DNA of 22,121 bases from Podila epigama (taxonomy: Eukaryota > Mortierellomycota > Mortierellomycetes > Mortierellales > Mortierellaceae). The notes under the pieces are model-generated. The model was not told where the DNA came from. It worked only from the letters and a program-made list of their open reading frames with translations, and searched no databases. The DNA lies in contig JAAAVE010000040.1 in assembly GCA_015679605.1 (NCBI GenBank), positions 21,443 through 43,563 of the forward strand. The letters are read 5' to 3'. Shown piece after piece: positions 10,403-22,121 of this stretch (positions within the stretch are counted from its first letter, which is position 1; each line of letters starts with the position of its first letter). Both the position numbers and the translations under genes were made by a program.

Positions 10403-10737
10403 GCTGGATGATTGTGTGTGTTGATGAGAATGAGTGAAAGAGATGAAGATGATGATGCAGATGAGTGGTCCAATAAAGAGTTGTATGAAGAGAACCAAGA
10501 GAAGCAGCAAGAACAAAAAAAAAAAAAAANNNNNNNNNNCGTAGCCAATGGTAGGTCTCCTTTGAGATCAAAGCCACAACTGATGTGCATCTTGCAACTT
10601 TTGCGTGAGAGGGTGTGCGAGAGTGTTGAGCGAGCTTATCTTTTTCTCCAAAAATCCAAAAAATAAAAAGAGTGCCCCAACCATTTCACTTTTACACGCA
10701 CATCCATTCACTCCAACTTTTTACATTCACAATTACA
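10403..10737. other. Divergent intergenic region, membrane protein / 6PGL
   Basis: 335 bases between divergent start codons, so both promoters should be here. The region is A-rich on the plus strand, contains the assembly gap, and ends in a C/T- and CA-rich leader before the lactonase ATG. No gene seen. Confidence 0.55.
10530..10539. other. Assembly gap (10 N)
   Basis: Ten N bases follow directly after a run of 14 or more A. Placeholder-sized gaps like this usually mean an unresolved homopolymer or a scaffold join of uncertain true length. It lies in an intergenic promoter region, so no coding call depends on it. Confidence 0.97.
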
Positions 10738-11839
10738 ATGCCTCGCGGACCAACTCAGATCTACACTTTCCCCGACGCAAACTCGTTGTCGCAGGGTCTC
10801 GACAAGTATGTCGCCAAACTGTCTGCCGAAGCCATTCAACGTCATGGCAAGTTCACGGTCGCACTCAGTGGCGGTTCGCTTCCCAAGCAACTGAGCGCTG
10901 TCCTCAGACACAACAAGTCCGTTGACTTTGTATGTATCGTCCGAATGGTTTTTTTTGCTGTTATTGCTCTTATGTTGGCATAGTTGAATGATTGCTGGCT
11001 GCTCTCCGCTGTCTGGAAGAAATAATACAGAAAAGTAGGAAAGAAAAAAAAAAGAGAGACTCGTCAGGTGTCAAAGAGGACGCGTCAATGGAATGGCCCG
11101 AGTGTATGATGCGTCATACTGTCTCACCGTGGCCATTCTTCTTTTTTAGCCCTGTTTATCGCGTATTACTCCATTTCTTTCGCACAAATGACAATTGTCA
11201 CTGACCCTATACCTTTTTTTTCTTTGTTTTTTGTTCTTTTTGACCGATGTGTCATTCTAGAGCAAGTGGATTGTCTACTATGCCGATGAGCGTTGCGTTC
11301 CTTTGGACCATGAGGATTCAAACTACTTGTTGTCCAAGCATGAGCTTTTTGACCATGTCGATATTCCCGCAGAGAATATTCATACCATTGATCCAGACCT
11401 TGTTAACGATCCTGAGGAGGCAGCTGAGGATTATATTTCGCAGTTGGCTAGTACATTTGCCACCAAGGATTCCGTTCGGTTCCCAGTGTTTGACCTGATC
11501 CTGCTCGGCGTTGGTCCAGATGGCCATACCTGCTCCTTGTTCCCCAACCATGAGCTTCTCAATGAGAACACAGAGTGGGTGGCCTCGATTAAGGATTCAC
11601 CCAAGCCTCCTTCGAACCGCATCACGCTGACATTCCCTGTCCTCAACCACGCTCACCAAGTCGCCTTTGTTGCAGCTGGCGCAGGAAAGCAGGATATGTT
11701 GCACCAGATCCTGGATACCCCCGGAAATCTGCCTGCACAGATGGTCAAGCCTGTCACCGGTACCTTGTCGTGGTTTGTTGATGACGCTGCTGCTCAAAAG
11801 ATCACCTCAACAACTGTTCAGGGTCTTGAGCGTCTCTAA
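10738..11839 (+). CDS. PGLS: 6-phosphogluconolactonase
   Basis: Exons 10738-10929 and 11261-11839 (intron 331 bases) give 256 residues, matching the usual size. The enzyme hydrolyses 6-phosphogluconolactone to 6-phosphogluconate, the second step of the oxidative pentose phosphate pathway, in the cytosol (yeast Sol3/Sol4). Diagnostic stretches are present: VALSGGSLPK at 41-50, YYADERCVP at 70-78 with the conserved Asp-Glu-Arg, LLGVGPDGHTCSLFP at 145-159 (the nucleotide-sugar-phosphate isomerase-like loop with the catalytic His), and NRITLTFPVLN at 183-193. No targeting peptide is evident. TSR2 follows in the same direction after only 133 bases. Confidence 0.95.
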
Positions 11840-11884
11840 TCACAGATTACAAAAGTCAAGAATAAATGAGGTTTTGTGACTCGG

Positions 11885-11905
11885 TTTTTTTTTTTTTTTT
11901 TTTTT
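11885..11905 (+). repeat. 21-base T homopolymer between 6PGL and TSR2
   Basis: An uninterrupted run of 21 T starts 45 bases after the lactonase stop codon and ends 67 bases before the TSR2 ATG. On the plus strand it could serve the upstream gene's 3' end, act as a nucleosome-disfavouring element for the downstream promoter, or both. The length may be inexact, as homopolymers of this size are error-prone. Confidence 0.8.
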
Positions 11906-11972
11906 GAGCTTTCTTCTTCATGACCTTGCACCGTTGATCACTCTTCAACCATCAAGCTACATTCACCTCACA

Positions 11973-12781
11973 ATGGCAGCTCCACATCCTAACCAAGTCG
12001 CATTCAAAGAAGGTGTAGAGTACCTCTTTCATTCGTGGACTGCTCTCAAGCTTGCAGTTGATGGCGAATGGGGTGGTCATGATTCAGCCGCAAAGAGAGA
12101 TTGGTTTGTTGATACTATTGTAGACTACTTTAGTGAGAGTAAGTTCTTTATGTCACTCACTTTGCTTAAATGGCGCATAAGCACAAGGGGGTGTGGTAGT
12201 TTTTTTTTCATTTTGTGTGTATTGTTTTATTCCTTTCAACCGCAAGGTGAAGGAGGGAGAGGATTTAGGGATCATTCTATTTTCATTGTCTCCTCTCGAG
12301 AAAGTACATCTTTTTAAGCAAATCGAGTTAACCATTGTTGTTGTAATATCACATATCTCATGTTGTAGAGGGCAAGAATGTGGATACCTTTGACCTTGAA
12401 GATATTTTGATCCAGATTATGAATGACGAGTTTTCGATTTTGTTGGAAGATCAGTCTGAGCAACATATTGCCAAGGTTCTGGAGCAGCTCTTCTTGGAGT
12501 GCACACATGGCAAGTACGATCTGGTCCAGTCTTTGAAGCAGGATTCGCAAAAGATCAGTGGAGCTTTCAAGGGAAAGTCTCAAAAGTTGAAGAAGGAAGG
12601 AGATGATGAAGACAGCAGCAGCGACGATGAAGAAGATGGTGAAGATAACGAAGATGAAGATGGCATGGATGTGGATATGGACGAGGCTTCTGCACCGAAG
12701 CCAAGGCGCGAGAAGGCCGAACCGGTCATTGACGAGGATGGGTTCGAGACTGTAGTCAAGGGCAAGGGCAAGAGGAGATAG
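11973..12781 (+). CDS. TSR2: Tsr2, pre-rRNA processing factor / eS26 chaperone
   Basis: Exons 11973-12138 and 12369-12781 give 192 residues. Tsr2 is needed for 20S pre-rRNA processing and delivers ribosomal protein eS26 to the small subunit. The N-terminal helical domain holds the family's EWGG motif (residues 32-35), then KRDWFVDTIVDYF and the LEDILIQIMNDEF helix. Residues 132-162 are almost entirely Asp, Glu and Ser, the acidic tail expected for handling a basic ribosomal protein. The C-terminus ends VIDEDGFETVVKGKGKRR, with the DEDGF block common in this family and a basic end. The frame is open upstream but reaches only a TTG, so the ATG at 11973 is used. The 230-base intron splits Lys56. 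Confidence 0.93.
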
Positions 12782-13234
12782 AAACCACCCCATTTTTCAA
12801 CAAGGAAGCATTAACATATCCCCCCCGGCCAGCATGCATTCATTATTCGATGAATAATACGTCTATTGTTCTGTCTGTCTGTCTGTGTTTGCAACTTCGC
12901 ATGGGTGTGCTCATTATGTGGGTTGAAATGCAATCACGTGTCGCACCGAGGACATGACTTTGCTCCTTTTTTAATAATTATTCATTGCACACACACCCAC
13001 CCATCTTTCATCCAACACTCATCCCATTTCCCATCACACCGCCACGTCTCCGTTTCTCCATCCTTATTCACTTTCTCCATTTCTCCCTCTCCTTCCCTTC
13101 TCACTTCTCACACGAGTCGTTGTTTTTTTTTGTACGTCTCACTCCGTGATACATCCTTCAAAACTTGGTGCCTGTAAGCAACTCTTTCCATGACTCCATG
13201 GCCAAACAAGACCTGTTCCTATCCTCCCTCATCT

Positions 13235-13275
13235 CCAATCCTATCCAATCCAATCCAATCCTATCGTTCCTATCG
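13235..13275. repeat. CCAAT-containing 5-nt repeat
   Basis: Repeated CCAAT units, three directly in series and flanked by CCTATC variants, lie in the RSP5 upstream region. CCAAT is the core of the HAP-complex binding site, but such a tight series is more simply a slippage product. Confidence 0.6.
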
Positions 13276-13617
13276 TGTTCTGTTCTGTTCATTGAACATC
13301 ATTCTTTGACAGTCGGAAGAAGGATTGAATGAATGCGCAACAGTCGACACTCTTTCACTTTTTCTTTTTGTTTTACCGTTGAGGTGCAAAGTGCTCTTCC
13401 CCCCTTCTTCTCAACCCCTATCCTCGCCCGCCTTTTTTTCGCTCAATCCCATCTTTCTCTTGCTTGTACTCACTCCAAAAGTCGACGCCTATTTAAAGTT
13501 CCATCCCTCATCCATGCAAAAAAAACGCGCCAGAAGACCCTCATCCTTCTTGTCAACTTGCATTGTATTATGGTTTGTTGAACAATCGCGCATTCAGTAA
13601 CGGCATATTACATTGTA

Positions 13618-13664
13618 CCAAACATCAACATCAACATCAGCATCAGCACCAACACCAACACCTA
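13618..13664. repeat. CATCAA / CACCAA hexamer repeat
   Basis: A run of period-6 units (CATCAA, CATCAG, CACCAA) in the RSP5 upstream region. It is microsatellite-like and imperfect, with no coding context. Confidence 0.75.
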
Positions 13665-14110
13665 ACCAGCAATAGCTAGCTTCTCATCACGCCTTCTTAT
13701 CAATCGTCATTTTCTCACCAGTTGCTTTGTTTGCTCTCGTCTTTTTTTTCTTTTACCCCTTCCCTATTGTCTTTTTTTCTCCCCTCTCTTTCTCTCAACT
13801 TGGCTGTTGCGTTTGTTTTTTGTTGTGCTCTTTTCTTGCTTGCCTTCTTTTTGGATGTTTCCATTCCACGCACGCCTCTCCCTCACCTCAATCGAAACCC
13901 TCGCTTTGAATAAACAAACCGAAAGTTTTTGCGAGATATCATCCATCATTGCAGCTTTGAAATTCAAATCCCTATGCTGTTATGGCAAAAACGCACAACC
14001 GCACAAAAAAAAAAATGACATTGAACACAACCTTGCACAAACACGTATGTCCAAACATACATCCATTAAAACATCCATAACACTCGCACTCACACTCACA
14101 CACCCACACT

Positions 14111-14158
14111 CATCACAAACATCACAAACATCACAAACATCACCTATATCACCTATAT
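14111..14158. repeat. 9-nt tandem repeats
   Basis: Three copies of CATCACAAA (14111-14137) are followed closely by two copies of CACCTATAT (14141-14158). The region just before it is CACTCACA-rich. Periods of 9 produce artificial repeat peptides on both strands, which explains the spurious open frames here. Confidence 0.85.
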
Positions 14159-14415
14159 CACTTACACCACATACACCCTTCATGTCCATGACATTGTACC
14201 AACAGGCACAAGGAGCAAAAAGACGTTCCTCCTATTTTCTATTTCATATGGCACCCATTGACATTACACGTAGAATTTTAAACACAATAGTTGAAAAAGT
14301 CTCCAAACGCAGCCTCCCAACCAACAGCCCCCTTACCTTCAGCTGAAGGGTCAACTTCAACCGTCCTTTTCATCCCTTTCCCCCGAACCCTCCAGGACAA
14401 GATCAAGGGACCGCA

Positions 14416-18756
<4,341 letters not shown>

Positions 18757-18928
18757 ACTGACATGGCGTTAGGGAGAAAGAATGAAGATGAAGATGACCA
18801 ACCAGCTTTTATTTTTGATTTCAAAAAGTGTTAAAGTATCGAATAAAAAAATTGAAAATGAAAAACGAGAAAAAACAAGTTAAAGGTAATTCTCATCCAA
18901 AGGAGCAAAAAAAACCCCAAGGAGAATG

Positions 18929-18964
18929 AATGGATGGACTGGATGGATAGATGGATAGATGGAT
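18929..18964. repeat. GGAT / GGATAGAT microsatellite
   Basis: GGAT and GGATAGAT units in series downstream of the RSP5 stop codon. Simple repeat, non-coding. Confidence 0.8.
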
Positions 18965-19570
18965 CTACTCTGAACGCACTTTCTTTTTCGTCCATGTTTG
19001 ACCCTGAAATTCATGTCAATCCCATTCCGGTGTAGGTGTGTTGCCTGTTTTTCTTTTTGCTTCTGTCAATTGCCATCCTCTGCACCTGCACAAGGAAGGC
19101 ATTCTCCCCACATGGCGTACTTCTCTCTCACGCGCACTGTCTCTCAATTTCCATCCACATACACAACCCATTGCTCATTCCAAAAATGGCAATTTTTTCT
19201 ATTTTCAAACTTCTCCCCTTTTGTCACCCCAACAACAAGAATGGCACCAACCATCTAACCAACCAGATCAAAAAAAAAGAGTTATTTTTTATTGTGAGGG
19301 TGGTGGTGAAGTAAACAGCAAAAAAGCGGGGTGAGTTGAAAGAAGAAAAAAAAAGAGCAGAAAGAGCACACGTTTGAACAGAAAAACCTTGCGACGGGAC
19401 AATTTTCACGCACCCCCACTGGATCTTTTTTTAAAGTATTTTTGAGTAGTCCGTGGTTCATCTTTTTGATTCTTTTTTCATCCGCATCCATTCCTTTTTT
19501 CCACTTTCACTCTCTTCTCTCTTCTCATTCTCATCTCACCCTAGACTGCATTCCCTGATCTCACCATTGT

Positions 19571-19754
19571 CTGCAAACAGCAACAACAGTAACAGTTACC
19601 ACAGCAACAACAACAACTCACCATAGATCATAGCCGCACCATTCCACCTACCACATTCAACTCTTATTCTCTAATCTACTCATTCAACAAACAACTCCAT
19701 CAACATTCATAACCACAACAGCAACAGCAACAAACTAAAATCAACAACATAACA
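19571..19754 (+). promoter_or_regulatory. CAA-rich leader before the carrier start
   Basis: The sequence up to the carrier ATG is dominated by CAA, CAG and AAC units with few G, for example around 19580-19615 and 19718-19752. Such leaders have little RNA structure, which favours efficient scanning. I infer it is the 5' untranslated region. The transcript start is not visible. Confidence 0.45.
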
Positions 19755-21770
19755 ATGTCGTCTGAGGGCGGCATCGTCTCTTCATCCTCACATCCACTCC
19801 CCAATCTCCACCAGAACTTTGTTCCTTCCAATGCCCTCAAACGGTCACTCCCTCCCATCGTGATCCAGGAACAGGAATATGAACCACCACTCATTGACGT
19901 AAGAATGATCCCCCCTTTTTCCCCGCCCTTTCCCTCTGTTGCTGTTTTGTTTGGATGGTTTGTTGTCTTTTAAAAGCAGGCATTGACACTTCTCCTCGTA
20001 TGGTCCCCAACGTGTCTGTTTGTACCTACATAAAACTACGATCATGTTCTCCCTCCACACTTTTTTTTTGTGTGCTTTCTTCGTTTAGTGTCTGGTCGCC
20101 GGTGGTGTAGGAGGTACAATTGCCGATTTTCTCATGCACAGGTATGATCTTCCTGTTCTTGATTAGCGCTCCACTCTTTCTCTATCTCTTTCTCCTTTTG
20201 TTCTACAATGTTCATGACCAATTCGATTCTTTTCTTTTTTTTTTTTTTGCTTCTTTCTGACACCAACAATACACAATATTAAAAAACTTAGTGTTGACAC
20301 GGTCAAGACGCGATTGCAAGGACAGCCGACAAGTGGTGTTAATCCGCCAAAGTATAACAACATGTTCCAGGCCTACAGTACCATCCTTCGTGAGGAGGGA
20401 ATCTCACGAGGTTTGTATGGTGGTGTGACACCTGCAATGTCTGGATCATGTAAGTGCCCATGTGTTTTGTCTTATCTGTTATTGCTTTTTGAGGACAGAT
20501 GTTTGTTCTTGTTCTTGTTGTATGGGATGAATGCATTGTTATCAGATCCAATCATCTCAACCAAATTTGGACATGACATGATACCTTCTTTTTTTTTTTA
20601 GTGCCAGGCACTGCGCTCCACTTTGGAACTTATGAGTACACCAAGCGAACATTGACCGCAGCAGGCTGTCCTGATACCATTGCGCACTTGGCAGGAGGTA
20701 TGCGCCCTCTTTTTTTTCTCTCTCTCTCTCTCTCAATATCACGCCTCAAATACACACACATACACACAATGGATCGACTGCGGAAGAGGACTTTTTTCAA
20801 AAGAACCTGCCAGAAATCTGACATGATAATTTTTTTTTCTCTCATAGGATCCATGGGCGACCTTGTGGCTTCATTCATCTATGTGCCGTCAGAGGTGCTC
20901 AAGACGCGGTTGCAACTTCAGGGGCGGTACAACAACCCAGTATTCATCAGTGGCTACAACTACAAGAACACATGGCATGCCTTACAGATGATTGTCAAGT
21001 ATGATGGTGTTGGCGCCTTGTTCCAAGGATACAGGGCAACTCTGATGCGAGATGTACCATTCTCGGCATTGCAGTTTGCATTCTATGGTAAGTGGGAAAA
21101 ACAGGAGACATTTGCACATACTTTTTTGTGTCCTCTTGCTCCTCTTCCTTTTCCTTGTTTGCGTTCGATTTGAGTTCTCCTCCCTCTCATGCGTTTTTTA
21201 TAAATATATCCACCTACCCCTCATTAGAAAAATTCAAGGCCAAGGCTAGGATATGGGAGGCGCGTCCAGATGGAAAGATGTCGCTTCATGTAGAAACGAT
21301 CTGCGGAGGTATTGCAGGAGGTCTCGCGGGATTCATGACCACGCCACTTGATGTCATGAAGACTCTACTCCAGACCCAAGTCAAGAGGCCAGATGTAAGT
21401 GAACGTTTTATTAGCTGTGCTTTTTAGCCACTTTTTTTATGCTCCTTGCTTTTGTATCTGATTCATTGACATTTTATTGTATACATAGGCTCCATCAATA
21501 GGCACTGGAGTCGTAGGAAAGGCATCATCAACAGCAACAGCAACATCAACAACGACGGTAGTGGCACAAAAGTACTACACGGGTATCTGGGATGGACTCA
21601 AGTGGAATCTGAAGCACCATGGTGTCATTGGTGGACTCTTCCGAGGAGTTGGTCCACGTGTGTTCTGGACGTCGTTGCAGAGTGCCTTGATGTTTGTGAT
21701 GTATGAGCAAGCAATTCACCTTCAAGATAATATGCGGTATTTTGGCGAATGGCCATATACGTCGAGTTAG
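19755..21770 (+). CDS. MME1: Mitochondrial carrier, Mme1 (YMR166C)-like
   Basis: Exons 19755-19898, 20089-20141, 20292-20449, 20602-20697, 20848-21087, 21228-21394 and 21489-21770 give 379 residues. The protein has the three-repeat SLC25 fold of the inner mitochondrial membrane. The second and third signatures are regular: PSEVLK at 164-169 and PLDVMK at 270-275. The first is S66-x-D68-x-x-K71, with Ser for Pro. The run [20 protein letters not shown], then SGYNY, and later [12 protein letters not shown] match my recollection of yeast Mme1, described as a magnesium exporter. The substrate assignment rests on that similarity. The N-terminal 48 residues are polar and Ser/Pro-rich. A Ser/Thr/Ala-rich insertion after residue 285 precedes the last two helices. 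Six introns of about 94-190 bases. Confidence 0.9.
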
Positions 21771-22121
21771 CATTGTGTAACTTGAGATGGTGCTTTTTGT
21801 CGTCCTGGCCAAGTATGTCGTTTTCTTTTTTTTATTTTCTTCTTCTTTTTTCTTGTTGTTCTTCTTCCTTCATTCTTTTTCCTTTTTCTTTTCAAAATAA
21901 TAAGAAGCTATAATAGAGTACTTTATATCCACAATGATATACGATCACACCTTTTTTTTTTCCATCTTTTCAAAAATGTCCATATGAATGTTCCATCTTC
22001 TTTATATAAATACAAGGACACTTTGGACTATCATCCGTACAGAGCCAATGGAAACAGGGACAAGTCATGTATTTGCTTTTGGTCGTAACATGTGTGCATC
22101 GGGGTAGGGTAGAGAGGTTGG
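21771..22121. other. Region downstream of the carrier
   Basis: T- and CT-rich sequence follows the carrier stop, with AATAATAA near 21896 as a possible 3'-end signal. TATATAAATA at 22003-22012 looks like a TATA box for a plus-strand gene beyond the window, or is just AT-rich DNA. No coding sequence can be supported. Confidence 0.45.

Larger units (their letters stand above)
12782..14415. other. 1.6-kb intergenic region upstream of RSP5
   Basis: This is the longest gene-free stretch. It is C/T-rich on the plus strand with many short repeats (listed separately). A TATA-like CTATTTAAAG lies at 13489-13498. Apparent open frames (for example 13807-14346 plus and 13980-14189 minus) are readings of simple repeats and pyrimidine tracts with no recognisable domain. 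It most likely holds the TSR2 3' end plus the RSP5 promoter and a long leader. No tRNA or other RNA gene seen. Confidence 0.55.
18757..19754. other. Intergenic region, RSP5 / MME1-like carrier
   Basis: About 1 kb containing the RSP5 3' end and the carrier promoter. It is A-rich near the start (AATAAA at 18841-18846, a possible polyadenylation signal), C/T-rich in the middle, and CA/CAA-rich near the carrier start. No further gene seen. Confidence 0.55.

Noticed and set aside
10403-10516. N-terminal extension of the small membrane protein with a signal-anchor-like Leu/Ile stretch
   Set aside because: The extended frame has no ATG, only TTG, and runs into the assembly gap; the ATG at 10402 is the first real start.
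11904-11972. N-terminal extension of TSR2
   Set aside because: It would need a TTG start within the T tract; the ATG at 11973 gives the normal family N-terminus.
2711-12940. CACGTG (E-box) sites at 2711, 3202 and 12935 as regulatory elements
   Set aside because: The same hexamer also occurs in an RSP5 intron (17467) and in carrier coding sequence (about 21655). About five copies are expected by chance in 22 kb.
14111-14158. Possible CRISPR-like array
   Set aside because: Units are 9 nt with no spacers, in a eukaryotic intergenic region; it is a microsatellite.
13980-14189. Cys/Asp-rich reverse-strand frame (GDVCDVCDV pattern)
   Set aside because: It looks like a metal-binding peptide but is simply the translation of the CATCACAAA and CACCTATAT repeats.
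13807-14346. 179-residue plus-strand open frame upstream of RSP5
   Set aside because: It consists of pyrimidine-tract readings and period-9 repeat peptide (TSQTSQTS), with no domain and no splice support.

Overview
This is a gene-dense piece of a fungal nuclear genome. Evidence for this is 38 short GT-AG introns with T-rich tracts, CT-rich leaders, and fungal housekeeping genes such as an Rsp5-type ubiquitin ligase, Tsr2, an Mme1-type carrier and an allantoate-permease-type transporter. The gene content and the T-run-rich introns suggest an early-diverging filamentous fungus, perhaps Mortierellomycota or Mucoromycota. That placement is inference; nothing in the window proves it.

Nine protein genes can be modelled, all spliced. 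In order: (1) 1-2490, minus, 3' part missing: a disordered protein with a BAT2/PRRC2-type N-terminus. (2) 3514-5024, plus: RCC1, the Ran nucleotide exchange factor. (3) 5182-7383, minus: an MFS transporter of the Dal5/ACS type, eight exons. (4) 7859-9348, plus: mitochondrial ribosomal protein bL12m. (5) 9561-10402, minus: a small multi-span membrane protein. (6) 10738-11839, plus: 6-phosphogluconolactonase. (7) 11973-12781, plus: Tsr2, an rRNA-processing factor. (8) 14416-18756, plus: an Rsp5/NEDD4-family HECT ligase with C2, three WW and HECT domains, 11 exons. (9) 19755-21770, plus: an Mme1-like mitochondrial carrier. For genes 2-9 every exon joins in frame and the coding length divides by three.

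Genes 1/2, 3/4 and 5/6 are divergent pairs. Genes 2/3 and 4/5 are convergent pairs with only 157 and 212 bases between stop codons. Genes 6 to 9 run in tandem. There is no operon and no biosynthetic cluster. The functions are ordinary and unrelated: nuclear transport, nutrient uptake, mitochondrial translation, pentose phosphate pathway, ribosome assembly, ubiquitination, and mitochondrial Mg or solute transport. Gaps longer than 300 bases (2491-3513, 7384-7858, 10403-10737, 12782-14415, 18757-19754, 21771-22121) hold pyrimidine-rich and microsatellite-like sequence. I found no convincing gene, RNA gene or mobile element in them. A 10-base N gap lies at 10530-10539.

I did not find a clear new biological system. 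The points most worth a second look are exon-level: a first coding exon consisting only of the start codon in bL12m; a 20-nt microexon completing the first strand of the Rsp5 C2 domain; 23- and 24-nt microexons in the transporter; and an Rsp5 catalytic cysteine codon split by the last intron. A fungal protein with a PRRC2-type N-terminus and a spaced RRDS phospho-site-like array is also notable.
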